From contig CANSRU010000017.1 of NCBI GenBank assembly GCA_947649495.1, forward strand, positions 1 to 46,671: 46,671 bases of DNA, written 5' to 3'. The stretch's first letter is position 1; each line of letters opens with the position of its first letter. The DNA comes from an uncultured Porphyromonadaceae bacterium. GTDB lineage: Bacteria > Bacteroidota > Bacteroidia > Bacteroidales > Muribaculaceae. The notes below the pieces were generated by a model. The model did not search any database, was not told the DNA's origin, and saw only the letters and a program-made list of their open reading frames with translations. Positions 33,967 through 42,164 of this stretch are shown here, one piece after another. The position numbers and the translations under genes were made by a program.

Positions 33967-34464
33967 ATGAACCCGAAATCCTTCTCATTCCGTCGCACAT
34001 GGCTCGAAGCCGTAAACAAGATAACCGATGCAGCACTCCGCGCCGAAATCATAGCCACCGTTGTCAACTATGGCCTGACCGGCGAGTTGGCCGAATCGTC
34101 GAGCGATGTTGTCAACGCCATGGCCGCGCTCATCATATCGCAGATACCCCGTAAGCGCGCTCCGCGTCAGCAGGAGCAGACTGAGTCTGATACCGCACCG
34201 GCAGCCATGCCTGAGCCTGCGCCGGTATCATCTGACGCACCATCCGTCCAGGCAACTGTGTCCGGTACGGAATCTGCTGCCGCCGACACCCGACCGGTGC
34301 GTTACAAAGTGTTCCACCCCGCGTTAGGTAACCGGGTCTTGGACTACGAGGAATATCCCGGAGCCGATAACACCGCAGCCCGGGCCGAGCTGTCGCGCCG
34401 CATCGCCGCCCTCGAGCGCGACTACATCACCCGCAAGCTCGACGCCGTCAGCCTTGGTGTATAA
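33967..34464 (+). CDS. DUF6291-type protein, second paralogue (full length)
   Basis: The 165-residue protein has an N-terminal helical domain of about 65 residues (KSFSFRRTWLEAVNKI, ALRAEI, NYGLTGEL, SSDVVNAMAALIISQIP). A Pro/Ala/Gln-rich linker (about 70-105) follows, then a C-terminal segment with a short motif (RYKVFHPALGNRVLDYEEY) and an amphipathic helix (AELSRRIAALERDYITRKL). The N-terminal domain is shared with the shorter gene at 15380-15811. Function is unknown. The hairpin-repeat island begins just downstream. Confidence 0.7.
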   Translation: MNPKSFSFRRTWLEAVNKITDAALRAEIIATVVNYGLTGELAESSSDVVNAMAALIISQIPRKRAPRQQEQTESDTAPAAMPEPAPVSSDAPSVQATVSGTESAAADTRPVRYKVFHPALGNRVLDYEEYPGADNTAARAELSRRIAALERDYITRKLDAVSLGV

Positions 34465-34510
34465 ACCTGATTATCCCCATCGGCCTCGCATATCCGCAAA
34501 GACAGTCCCT

Positions 34511-34790
34511 CAGCCATCCGGCACATGTTCTCTCAACTGTCAGCCCTATGGTCTCCGACCATCCTAAGTCCTTTGCCGACAGCCATAGGGGCGGTGGCTT
34601 TCCTGCCGCCGCAAAAAGAGGTCTGGAAAGCCCTCTCTCCTAATACGCCTCTCATTTGACCAATCGGCCTAATTTGCCTAATACGTCTCTATTGTGTGTG
34701 CTTCCGCTTGCGGAAGCCGGATTGTAGCCGCGTACGCAGTGCGCGGTCGCGGTCAAACAAAAAAACTGCGTGCCCTTGGGTACGCCACAT
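34511..34790. repeat. Hairpin-repeat module, copy A
   Basis: This segment shares its parts, in the same order, with 35980-36283: CATCCGGCACATG, ATGGTC-TCC-GACCAT, GGGGCGGTGGCTTTCC with its CCGCCGC partner, AAGCCCTCTCTCCTAA, TTTGACCAATC, CCTAATTTGCCTAATACG, CTTCCGC-TT-GCGGAAG, TAGCCGCGTACGCAGTGCG and GGGTACGCCAC. The surrounding bases (34465-34510 and 34791-34940) hold nothing else except the lipoprotein gene's promoter. Confidence 0.8.
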
Positions 34791-34880
34791 ATTGTCGGCG
34801 GACGTAACTATATTGCTATATTCATCGACTATTCACGGAAATAAATGTATAAATCCGGCGACAGTAAAATAATGCTAAAA

Positions 34881-34912
34881 TTTGTTTTTAAGCATCATAT
34901 GCACTATCTTGC
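34881..34912 (+). promoter_or_regulatory. Candidate promoter of the lipoprotein gene
   Basis: TTTG at 34881-34884, a 20-nt spacer and TATCTTGC at 34905-34912 (one base short of TAnnTTTGC). It supports the ATG at 34941 and excludes the in-frame ATG at 34845. Confidence 0.4.
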
Positions 34913-34940
34913 AAAACAAAACCATAAATACACATTTACC

Positions 34941-35741
34941 ATGAAAAATAAAACCTATTGCTCGAAACAAAAATCGTTATATTCAGTGCTGGTGGCAATA
35001 TCGGCCATGGTGTTGTTTGTGGCGTGTGATAATGACAAGACGGCTGAGCCGCCATTGCCGCCCGAACCATTGACTGAGGAATTACGTCCTGTACTTACTG
35101 AAGGTAAGAGGTGGGTGATAGAAGAGACATCTAAATTTATCCATGTGGCGAATTCAACTACAACAACTGTTTGGAATAAGTTTGTTGACGGTGATACCAC
35201 AGCTGGAGGTCATAGTGCCAAGATTGTGCGTGCGTGCTATGATGACGGACGAGTGTACGGCATTCCCGAGGTGCTGAGAGAAGAGGATGGAAAGGTATAC
35301 AAATTCTGGCAATGGAATGATGGTGCTAATATAGAATATGGCAACTTGGTTGCCTCAAAGCGAGAGTTATGGGGACTTTCCTACGATATTACCCCGCAGT
35401 CTTATATGGATATACTTCTTGATAAGGAATTCATCCAACTTGAGAGCCGTGGCACAATAGTGCTGCAGGGCAAGACGCGCCGTGCTGTAAAGATAAGGCA
35501 TGAACACATTTATATGTACCATGATGTGTACTATGATTATTGGGTAGAAGGCATCGGTCCATTGTTCGGTTGGCATCCCGACTATCGGACTTATAGTGTC
35601 ATGCCTACATCCAGTCCGGATAATATACATTGGTATGTGTTGCTGGAATGCTACGATGGCGATGAGAAGATTTACGACCGCCGCGAGTTCCGCGAGGATT
35701 TATATGTACCTGAAGTGACGTTTACCGAAAACGACCGATAA
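34941..35741 (+). CDS. Lipoprotein of unknown function between repeat modules
   Basis: The 266-residue product has a basic N-terminus, a hydrophobic stretch and the lipobox LFVAC (about residue 31), followed by DNDK, an acidic start typical of surface-exposed Bacteroidota lipoproteins. A Pro/Glu spacer (EPPLPPEPLTEE) leads to a beta-rich domain with many Tyr and Trp (KFWQWNDG, HEHIYMYHDVYYDYWVEGIGPLFGW). I do not recognise the family. Codon use looks more AT-rich than in neighbouring genes, and it is flanked by repeat modules on both sides, so it may be a recent acquisition. Confidence 0.7.
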   Translation: MKNKTYCSKQKSLYSVLVAISAMVLFVACDNDKTAEPPLPPEPLTEELRPVLTEGKRWVIEETSKFIHVANSTTTTVWNKFVDGDTTAGGHSAKIVRACYDDGRVYGIPEVLREEDGKVYKFWQWNDGANIEYGNLVASKRELWGLSYDITPQSYMDILLDKEFIQLESRGTIVLQGKTRRAVKIRHEHIYMYHDVYYDYWVEGIGPLFGWHPDYRTYSVMPTSSPDNIHWYVLLECYDGDEKIYDRREFREDLYVPEVTFTENDR

Positions 35742-35788
35742 TCTGCTGCACGCATCCACAAAATCTATATTCTCCCACACTGTCCAAC

Positions 35789-36014
35789 AATGGTAGAAGA
35801 CCATTAAAGATGTTTAGGCCCGTCATGGGGCGGAGCCCCTTGGCGGGTATGTTGGCGCGTCATGTGCTGGGCATCGTCGAAGATGATGAATTTGTTTCTC
35901 GGGGCGTTCATCGTCACCGACGATGATTGTCAAAAACATTCCCACGTCCCCGCCAAGGAGCTTCGCTCCATGACGGGTCTACACATGTCAGATGGTCTCC
36001 GACCATCGTAAGTC
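35789..36014. repeat. 226-bp direct repeat, copy 1 (hairpin-rich)
   Basis: Identical to 36296-36521 except for about two substitutions (A/C at 35797, A/G at 35983) and no indels. It contains 29-nt arms at 35819-35847 and 35949-35977 that are inverted copies (26 of 29 match), and smaller hairpins with 3-nt loops: 35827-35839, 35872-35888, 35908-35926, 35957-35969 and 35991-36007. No convincing gene lies inside, though both strands hold frames of 30-40 codons. Confidence 0.9.
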
Positions 36015-36283
36015 TTTGCCAACAGGTGCTGCAAAACATCTGCAAAAGCTGTCCACCGCGGGCATCCGGCACATGGTAGGGGCGGTGGCTTTCCAGCCGC
36101 CGCAAAAAAGAGGGCAAGAAAGCCCTCTCTCCTAACACGCCGCCCATTTGACCAATCAGCCTAATTTGCCTAATACGTCTCTATGATGCACGCTTCCGCA
36201 GGCGGAAGCCGGACTGTAGCCGCGTACGCAGTGCGCGGTTGCGGCATCCTCAGGGACGTGCGTGCCCCTGGGTACGCCACAAA
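35980..36283. repeat. Hairpin-repeat module, copy B
   Basis: This follows the first 226-bp repeat and repeats the parts of copy A in the same order with scattered substitutions and one inserted stretch (36022-36060). The stem CTTCCGC-AG-GCGGAAG (36192-36207) differs from copy A only in its loop. It ends at the GGGTACGCCAC box, just before the second 226-bp repeat. Confidence 0.8.
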
Positions 36284-36295
36284 ATCAGTCAACCC

Positions 36296-36521
36296 AATGG
36301 TCGAAGACCATTAAAGATGTTTAGGCCCGTCATGGGGCGGAGCCCCTTGGCGGGTATGTTGGCGCGTCATGTGCTGGGCATCGTCGAAGATGATGAATTT
36401 GTTTCTCGGGGCGTTCATCGTCACCGACGATGATTGTCAAAAACATTCCCACGTCCCCGCCAAGGAGCTTCGCTCCATGACGGGTCTACGCATGTCAGAT
36501 GGTCTCCGACCATCGTAAGTC
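36296..36521. repeat. 226-bp direct repeat, copy 2 (hairpin-rich)
   Basis: Second copy, offset exactly 507 bp from the first. The hairpin AATGGTC-GAA-GACCATT at 36296-36312 is perfect here (one mismatch in copy 1). Confidence 0.9.
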
Positions 36522-36600
36522 ATTTGTCAACAGCTATAGGGGCGGTGGCTTTCTAGCCACCGCAAAGCGCCACCATTTGACCAATTTGCCTAATACGTGG
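36501..36600. repeat. Hairpin-repeat module, copy C (partial)
   Basis: A shortened module overlapping the end of the second 226-bp repeat: GGTC-TCC-GACC, then GCGGTGGCT with a perfect partner AGCCACCGC (9-bp stem, loop TTCT), TTTGACCAAT and TTTGCCTAATACG. The GCGGAAG and GGGTACGCCAC boxes are missing. It stops next to the HU terminator. Confidence 0.75.
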
Positions 36601-36622
36601 GTCAATTGGCCGACAAAAATTA

Positions 36623-36648
36623 CGGCACCGCCCATAGGGGCAGTGCCG
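36623..36648 (-). terminator. Terminator of the HU gene
   Basis: CGGCAC at 36623-36628 pairs with GTGCCG at 36643-36648, with an inner GCCC/GGGC stem, and is followed on the minus strand by TAATTTTTG. It lies 53 nt beyond the HU stop. Confidence 0.7.
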
Positions 36649-36700
36649 AGTATCTGTTTTTGAAGACTGTTTTTACAGTTGAAATTTGGATGGTGTGTGT

Positions 36701-36973
36701 TTACTTAACCACATCGTTGAGTTCAGCGCCGGCTTTGAACTTCACAGCCTTGCGGGCGGGAATTTCGATAACTTCCTTGGTGCGGGGGTTGATGCCTTTG
36801 CGGGCGGTCTTTTCAGAAACGGCGAAAGTTCCGAAACCGATCAGGGCTACTTTGTCGCCCTTGGCGAGCTGTTCGCTTACGGTGTTGATAGTGGCATCAA
36901 GGGCGGCCTTTGCCTGAACCTTGGTGAGGTTTGCTTTTTCAGCAATAGCATTGATAAGCTCAGTCTTGTTCAT
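36701..36973 (-). CDS. HU-family DNA-binding protein
   Basis: The 90-residue protein bends and compacts DNA as a dimer. MNKTELINAIAEKANLTKVQAKAALDA is the HU helical base and GFGTFAVSEKTARKGINPRTKEVIEIPARKAVKFKAG is the beta-arm region with the conserved RKGxNPxT tip and the intercalating Pro. The ATG at 36973 gives the standard 90-residue length. A TATATTTG box on the complement of 37012-37019 is its likely promoter. Confidence 0.95.
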   Translation of the reverse strand: MNKTELINAIAEKANLTKVQAKAALDATINTVSEQLAKGDKVALIGFGTFAVSEKTARKGINPRTKEVIEIPARKAVKFKAGAELNDVVK

Positions 36974-37011
36974 AACGATTGATTTATAGAAATATAAGAA
37001 TATAATAGCCA

Positions 37012-37019
37012 CAAATATA
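37012..37019 (-). promoter_or_regulatory. -7 box of the HU gene
   Basis: The complement reads TATATTTG, with a TTG about 21 nt upstream, placing transcription start about 30 nt before the HU ATG. Confidence 0.5.
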
Positions 37020-37123
37020 GGTGGAAAAACTCAAACTTCACAATAAAACGTCAAAAAAATGCCAAAAAAATGAAATTAAACGCCCGGTAGAATACATTTG
37101 CCGTCAAAGAGCTACATTTTTTG

Positions 37124-37131
37124 TAATTTTG
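37124..37131 (+). promoter_or_regulatory. -7 box of the rhomboid operon
   Basis: TAATTTTG lies 28 nt before the first rhomboid ATG; a TTTG at 37097-37100 is 23 nt upstream, slightly further than ideal. Confidence 0.45.
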
Positions 37132-37158
37132 TAAGCATAAACATATTCAGGTACAATT

Positions 37159-37902
37159 ATGAATCAAGGACGAATGTTGTTCAATGCCATCCCTCCGGTG
37201 ACAAAGAACCTTATAATAATCAATCTGATAGTGTGGGGCTTTATGATGCTTGTGCCAAGCATGGGAGCCAAGCTCACCGATCTGTGCGGGCTGCACTATC
37301 TGATGGCATCGGATTTCAATCCGGCGCAGATATTGTCGTACATGTTCATGCACTCCACCCGCACGTTTGCCCACATCCTGTTCAACATGTTCACCCTGTT
37401 CATGTTCGGTATCACTCTCGAGCGGGTGATGGGCTCTGGCAAGTTCCTGTTCTATTATCTGAGTTGTGGCGTGGGTGCCGCACTTGTGCAGGAGGCAGTG
37501 TGGGCATTGACGTGGGAAGATACGTTTACGAAACTGCTTGCCAACGTGAATCATGTGGATTTCGGCACTATGCGGGCCGCTATAGATCAGGCGGTGTCTG
37601 CCGGACAGGATCTGCCGTTTCTCAATTCGTTGTGCACCATAGGCGCTTCGGGTGCCATCTACGGCGTGCTGCTTGCATTCGGCATGCTGTTTCCCAATCG
37701 TCCGCTCTATCTGATGTTCATCCCCATACCCATAAAAGCCAAATGGATGGTGATAGGATATGGCGTGCTCGAACTGCTTATCGGAATGAGCGAGGCCAAC
37801 GACGGAGTGGCGCATTTCGCCCATCTCGGCGGCATGATATTCGGATTCCTGATATTGCTTTACTGGAAACGCAAGGGGGTGGTGCATGGCGACATTTATT
37901 GA
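37159..37902 (+). CDS. Rhomboid-family intramembrane serine protease (first of pair)
   Basis: The 247-residue protein has about six transmembrane helices and the rhomboid catalytic dyad: Ser164 in G-A-S-G (IGASGAIYGVLLAFG) and His222 in HFAHLGGMIFG. The segment FAHILFNMFTLFMFG carries the HxxxN oxyanion residues. A long loop (about 118-155) between helices is less usual. Substrates are unknown. It overlaps the next rhomboid gene by 17 nt. Confidence 0.9.
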   Translation: MNQGRMLFNAIPPVTKNLIIINLIVWGFMMLVPSMGAKLTDLCGLHYLMASDFNPAQILSYMFMHSTRTFAHILFNMFTLFMFGITLERVMGSGKFLFYYLSCGVGAALVQEAVWALTWEDTFTKLLANVNHVDFGTMRAAIDQAVSAGQDLPFLNSLCTIGASGAIYGVLLAFGMLFPNRPLYLMFIPIPIKAKWMVIGYGVLELLIGMSEANDGVAHFAHLGGMIFGFLILLYWKRKGVVHGDIY

Positions 37903-38692
37903 CCGCGTGCGGCATTCGATTTCGGCTTCTACGCCGGTGCAGAGGCTCGTGGGGCTCAACATTGCGGTGTTTGTGCTTCTGCGTCTCACGGCAGGTGTGT
38001 TTCTCATGTCGGGGCATGCCGACTGGCAGCATTGGTTGCTTGAGTCGGTGACTTTGTCATCTGTTTTTGCCGATATGCTGCATAGGCCATGGACTGTGGT
38101 AGTGTACATGGTAGCGCAATACGATGTGTTGCATCTGCTATTTAACATGATGTGGCTATGGCTTTTCGGAAATGTATATTCGGAGGTGGCCGATTCGCGT
38201 CGTACTCCTGTGATATATCTTCTTGGCGGACTTGCGGGTGCCATGGTTTATATTGTGGCGGGGGCTATATGGCCCGATGTGGTGACAGGGGGACTTATCG
38301 GTTCGTCGGCAGCCGTGATGGCCGTGATGGCCGTAGCTGCGTTGACGGTTCCCGACTACAGGGTTAACCTGCTTCTGTTTGGTTCCGTCAGGCTAAAATG
38401 GCTTGCCGTGGCCATGTTGGTTTTTGAACTTATCGCAATCACTGCCGGAAATATCGGTGGTCATGCTGCCCATGCGGGTGGACTGATTGCCGGCGGGGCA
38501 ATCTTTTTATATTATCGCGGAGTATCGCGGAGAAGATTGCAGGCTGTAAAGAAAGGGACTCAAGCGCCTATGCCCGATGGGGAATATCTTGATGTTCTGC
38601 TTGACAAAGTGCGGCGTTCCGGTTTCGGCTCGCTCACTGCCGAAGAGCGCGGAGCACTTTTCCGTATATCAGGTAATCTGTCGCGTAAATAG
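37886..38692 (+). CDS. Rhomboid-family intramembrane protease (second of pair)
   Basis: The 268-residue protein has rhomboid helices with the GxSx motif G-S-S-A (Ser141, in LIGSSAAVMAV), His196 in GGHAAHAGGLIAG and the HLLFNMMWLW segment, so the dyad is intact. A soluble C-terminal tail (about 215-268, DGEYLDVLLDKVRRSGFGSLTAEERGALFRIS) is a small helical domain often found on Bacteroidota rhomboids and may gate or recruit substrate. Start overlaps the upstream rhomboid by 17 nt; the EEP gene follows after 8 nt. Confidence 0.9.
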   Translation: MATFIDRVRHSISASTPVQRLVGLNIAVFVLLRLTAGVFLMSGHADWQHWLLESVTLSSVFADMLHRPWTVVVYMVAQYDVLHLLFNMMWLWLFGNVYSEVADSRRTPVIYLLGGLAGAMVYIVAGAIWPDVVTGGLIGSSAAVMAVMAVAALTVPDYRVNLLLFGSVRLKWLAVAMLVFELIAITAGNIGGHAAHAGGLIAGGAIFLYYRGVSRRRLQAVKKGTQAPMPDGEYLDVLLDKVRRSGFGSLTAEERGALFRISGNLSRK

Positions 38693-38700
38693 TCAATCGT

Positions 38701-39852
38701 ATGGCGGCATTGATCAGAACATTGGGTGTGTGGCTGTGGCGCATTGCCGCCGCGGCTGTCAATGGCGTTGCCTGTGTGGCGCTGGTGTTTTCGGCTTATG
38801 GCGGAAAGATCAATCCGGCGCATACAACCGTAGGGTCTATTGCAGCCATGGTGTTTCCGGTGATGTTGGTGGTGGTGATTGCGCTTCTGGCATTGAATCT
38901 GTGGCGCTGTCGGCGGTTGGCGGTGCTTGATTTGCTGGCTTTGGCGGTGTGCTGGAACCCCTTGTTGGATTTTTGCCCGCTGAACTTCTCGCGTCCATCG
39001 GCGGCGGAGATTCAGGCCGATAGTGTGCCGTCGCTCAATGTGCTGACCTATAATGTGTATGGGTTTGCTCCATTCGCATCATCAGCCGGCGATACCACCC
39101 GGCAGGCAAATTCAACACTCGAATATGTGCTCGCTCAGGATGCCGATGTGGTGCTGCTTCAGGAGTCTCTTCAGAACATAGGGAATAATCCTGTAGTCAA
39201 GGATATAACCGCAGCGCAGCAGGAGATTCTTGCCGTGCGCTACCCTTATCGTTACATAAACGTGCGTGGAATGGGGATTCTGTCGAAGTATCCCTTCGAG
39301 CATGTTCCACTGCATTACGACGATGAGTGGAGTTTCGATGTGTGCCGCTACGATGTGAGAATTGGCCGCGGTGTGATACATCTGTTCAATCTGCACCTGC
39401 AATCCATAGGGCTTACTAACGATGACAAGGAGCTTTACCGGCGTATAACCGACGGTAGCGCCGAGAGCGATGCCGATGCTATGAGGAATATACGCAGCGG
39501 GCTGATAGCCAAGTTGTCGGCGGCATTCCGCAGCCGTGCGGTGCAGGCGGAGGTGGTGCGTGGTTTTGTGGACGAGGCCGGGGGCAATGTGCTGCTGTGC
39601 GGCGATTTCAACGATATCCCCGGATGCTATGCCTCAAGGGTGATAGCCGGTGATGATATGGCCGATGCATACCGTGAGGCGGGGCTCGGACCGGCGGTGA
39701 CATACCATGCCGACCGATTCTATTTCCGGATAGACCAGATGTTTTACCGCGGGGAGATACTGCCATTGCGGGTGTGGTGCGACCGGTGGCCGTCGAGCGA
39801 CCACTATCCGCTCCGTGCCATCTTCAGGTTGACCGGTGACTTGGCCAAATGA
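38701..39852 (+). CDS. Membrane-anchored endonuclease/exonuclease/phosphatase-family protein
   Basis: The 383-residue protein has three hydrophobic N-terminal segments (about 8-30, 45-67 and 73-92). An EEP (DNase I-like) domain follows, with LNVLTYNVYGF, VVLLQESL, FNLHLQS, LLCGDFNDIPGCYA and SSDHYPLRAIF, so all metal and catalytic motifs are present. It is therefore a membrane-tethered phosphodiesterase or phosphatase facing the periplasm; the substrate could be lipid, sugar phosphate or nucleic acid. The rhomboid-rhomboid-EEP order is, as I recall, common in Bacteroidales. The last codons contain the TTG of the next gene's promoter. Confidence 0.88.
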   Translation: MAALIRTLGVWLWRIAAAAVNGVACVALVFSAYGGKINPAHTTVGSIAAMVFPVMLVVVIALLALNLWRCRRLAVLDLLALAVCWNPLLDFCPLNFSRPSAAEIQADSVPSLNVLTYNVYGFAPFASSAGDTTRQANSTLEYVLAQDADVVLLQESLQNIGNNPVVKDITAAQQEILAVRYPYRYINVRGMGILSKYPFEHVPLHYDDEWSFDVCRYDVRIGRGVIHLFNLHLQSIGLTNDDKELYRRITDGSAESDADAMRNIRSGLIAKLSAAFRSRAVQAEVVRGFVDEAGGNVLLCGDFNDIPGCYASRVIAGDDMADAYREAGLGPAVTYHADRFYFRIDQMFYRGEILPLRVWCDRWPSSDHYPLRAIFRLTGDLAK

Positions 39853-39871
39853 AAAATAATCACTAATTTTG
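39841..39871 (+). promoter_or_regulatory. Promoter of the M3 peptidase gene
   Basis: TTG at 39841-39843 (inside the last EEP codons), a 20-nt spacer and TAATTTTG at 39864-39871 form a full consensus promoter, giving a leader of about 32 nt. Confidence 0.65.
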
Positions 39872-39909
39872 AAACATAACTCTTGGAATAATCAATCATA
39901 ATCAATAGA

Positions 39910-42072
39910 ATGCACAGAAAAGTATTAACCATGGCCATTGCCGCAGTGTCGGCGGTGGCTGTCAACCAACCAGATGCAATGGCGGCTGAACGAACAAATC
40001 CATTTTTCGCCCCGTATGCCACGCAGTACGACATACCTCCGTTCGAGTCAATAACCTATGGCGACTATATGCCGGCTATCGAGCGGGGTATCGCTGAATA
40101 CAAGGCTGATATAGCCAAAATAGTGAACAATCCTGCCAAGCCAGATTTCGCCAATACCATTCTGGCCATGGAGCAGTCGGGTAAATTGCTTAACAAGGTG
40201 ATGCTCGTGTTCTCGAGCCTCAACGAGACTGATTCCTCCGACGAAATGGAAAAAATATCGGAGGTGGCTTATCCGCTGTATTCGCAGGTGAGCGACGATG
40301 TGATGATGAACGATAAGCTCTTCGAACGTGTGAAATATGTCTACGAGCATCGTAATGAAATGAAACTGTCGGCTCCTGAGGTACGTGCCGTTGAGCAGGC
40401 TTACAAGAACTTTACCCGCAATGGCGCGCTGCTTTCGGTTTCAGATAAGGAGCAGCTCAAAAAAATCAATTCCGAACTGACCGACCTTTATCTGAAGTTC
40501 AACAGAAATCTGCTCAATGCCACAAACGCTTATACGCTTGTGGTGGACGACGCTTCGCGTCTGGGTGGCATACCCGAATCAAATGTGGCCATGGCTGCCG
40601 ACGAGGCCAAGGCGCGCAAACTCGATGGCAAATGGGTGTTCACGCTCCATGCGCCGAGCCGTCTGCCGTTGCTCCAGTATGCTGCCGACCGCGACCTGCG
40701 CAAGCAGATGTACGAGGCTTATACTTCGCTCGCTTCTGAAGGCGAATACGATAACAAGCCGGTGATAAACAGCATTCTCAAGGCGCGTGCCGCCAAGGCG
40801 AAGCTGCTCGGATTACCCGATTTTGCCTCGTATATGACCGATAATGTGATGGCGAAGACCACCGATAATGCCGAGCAGCTACTGCTCAAGATATGGCGTC
40901 CGGCTGTGAAGCGTGTTCACGAGGAGGTGGCCGAGATGCAAGCTCTTGCCGACAAAGAGGGCGCGAATATCAAGATTGAACCGTGGGATTACTATTATTA
41001 TGCCGAGAAGGTACGCGCCGACAAGTATGCTCTCAACGAAGATGAGGTGCGCGCGTATTTCCCTCTCGAGAATGTGCGCGAGGGCATATTCAATATGGCC
41101 AAGCGTCTTTATGGGGTGACATTTACCGAACTTCCCGACGCTCCGAAGTATAATCCAGAGGTTAAGGTCTATGATGTGACCGATGCCGACGGCAAGCATG
41201 TGGCTGTGTTCATGACCGACTATTTCCCCCGCGCTTCCAAGCGTCAGGGTGCATGGATGAGCGAATTCCAGGGCGCCTATGTGGATCCCGACGGAAAGTC
41301 TGCCCGCCCCATAGTTTATAATGTGGGTAACTTCTCCAAGCCTACAGCCGGAACACCTTCGCTGCTTACGCTTGATGAGGTGGAGACGATGTTCCATGAG
41401 TTCGGTCACGGTCTGCACGGCATGCTTACAAAAGCCAAGCTCCGCAGTCAGGCGGGAACAAGTGTGGACCGCGATTTTGTGGAACTTCCCTCGCAGATAC
41501 ATGAGCATTGGGCGCTGGAGCCGGAATTGCTCAAGACTTACGCCCGTCACTACAAGACCGGTGACGTGATACCCGATTCGCTCATAGCGAAACTCAATGC
41601 TGCTTCCACACACAATCAGGGCTTCATGTCGACCGAACTGGTGGGCGCCGCGCTGCTCGACCTTCAGTATGGTAAGCTGAACACATCGGAGGATATCGAC
41701 GTGGCTGCTTTCGAAGCTAATGTGGCCAAGACTCTCGGTATGCCCGCCGAAGTTCAGTTCCGCTATCGCAGCCCCTATTTCCGCCATATATTCGGAAGCG
41801 ACGGTTATGCTTCGGGCTATTACACATATCTGTGGGCGGCTGTGCTTGACTGCGATGGTTTTGAACTGTTCAAGGAGAAGGGTATCTTTGACCCCGCCAC
41901 CGCAAAGGCATTCAAGGAGAATGTGCTTGAGATGGGTGGCAGCGAGGATCCGATGAACCTGTATGTGAAATTCCGTGGTCACGAGCCTAATGTAGATGCG
42001 TTGTTGCGCCACCGCGGACTCGATGCCGGAGTGGAGAATTCCACGGATATTCCTCAGAAGGGTGGTAAATAA
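39910..42072 (+). CDS. M3-family peptidyl-dipeptidase (Dcp-like)
   Basis: The 720-residue zinc peptidase of family M3 has a signal peptide (about 1-25, ending AMA) and is probably periplasmic. It cleaves dipeptides from peptide C-termini. The zinc site is H496-E497-F-G-H500 in MFHEFGHGLHG, with the third ligand Glu in FVELPSQIHEHW. The C-terminal RYRSPYFRHIFGSDGYASGYYTYLWA loop is characteristic of Dcp. Length is normal. It stands alone between its own promoter and the terminator at 42096-42129. Confidence 0.93.
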   Translation: MHRKVLTMAIAAVSAVAVNQPDAMAAERTNPFFAPYATQYDIPPFESITYGDYMPAIERGIAEYKADIAKIVNNPAKPDFANTILAMEQSGKLLNKVMLVFSSLNETDSSDEMEKISEVAYPLYSQVSDDVMMNDKLFERVKYVYEHRNEMKLSAPEVRAVEQAYKNFTRNGALLSVSDKEQLKKINSELTDLYLKFNRNLLNATNAYTLVVDDASRLGGIPESNVAMAADEAKARKLDGKWVFTLHAPSRLPLLQYAADRDLRKQMYEAYTSLASEGEYDNKPVINSILKARAAKAKLLGLPDFASYMTDNVMAKTTDNAEQLLLKIWRPAVKRVHEEVAEMQALADKEGANIKIEPWDYYYYAEKVRADKYALNEDEVRAYFPLENVREGIFNMAKRLYGVTFTELPDAPKYNPEVKVYDVTDADGKHVAVFMTDYFPRASKRQGAWMSEFQGAYVDPDGKSARPIVYNVGNFSKPTAGTPSLLTLDEVETMFHEFGHGLHGMLTKAKLRSQAGTSVDRDFVELPSQIHEHWALEPELLKTYARHYKTGDVIPDSLIAKLNAASTHNQGFMSTELVGAALLDLQYGKLNTSEDIDVAAFEANVAKTLGMPAEVQFRYRSPYFRHIFGSDGYASGYYTYLWAAVLDCDGFELFKEKGIFDPATAKAFKENVLEMGGSEDPMNLYVKFRGHEPNVDALLRHRGLDAGVENSTDIPQKGGK

Positions 42073-42095
42073 GATTTATCCTTAAAGTATATAAG

Positions 42096-42129
42096 CAACG
42101 ACGGCTGTCCTCACGGGCAGCCGTCGTTG
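42096..42129. terminator. Bidirectional terminator, 12-bp stem
   Basis: CAACGACGGCTG at 42096-42107 pairs perfectly with CAGCCGTCGTTG at 42118-42129. It lies between the convergent M3 peptidase and NAD(P)H oxidoreductase genes. Confidence 0.75.
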
Positions 42130-42164
42130 TGTAATTATCAATATTTTATGGCAGAAGAAAAATT

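Noticed and set aside
35811-35927. Short open frames inside the 226-bp repeats on both strands
   Set aside because: Only 30-40 codons, basic and repetitive; the hairpin structure explains the conservation better.
34511-36600. CRISPR array
   Set aside because: The repeats are long and modular, not 25-40-bp units with unique spacers, and no cas gene is present.
37147-38244. Long minus-strand open frame opposite the rhomboids
   Set aside because: It is antisense to two intact rhomboid genes and has His/Gln-rich unnatural composition.
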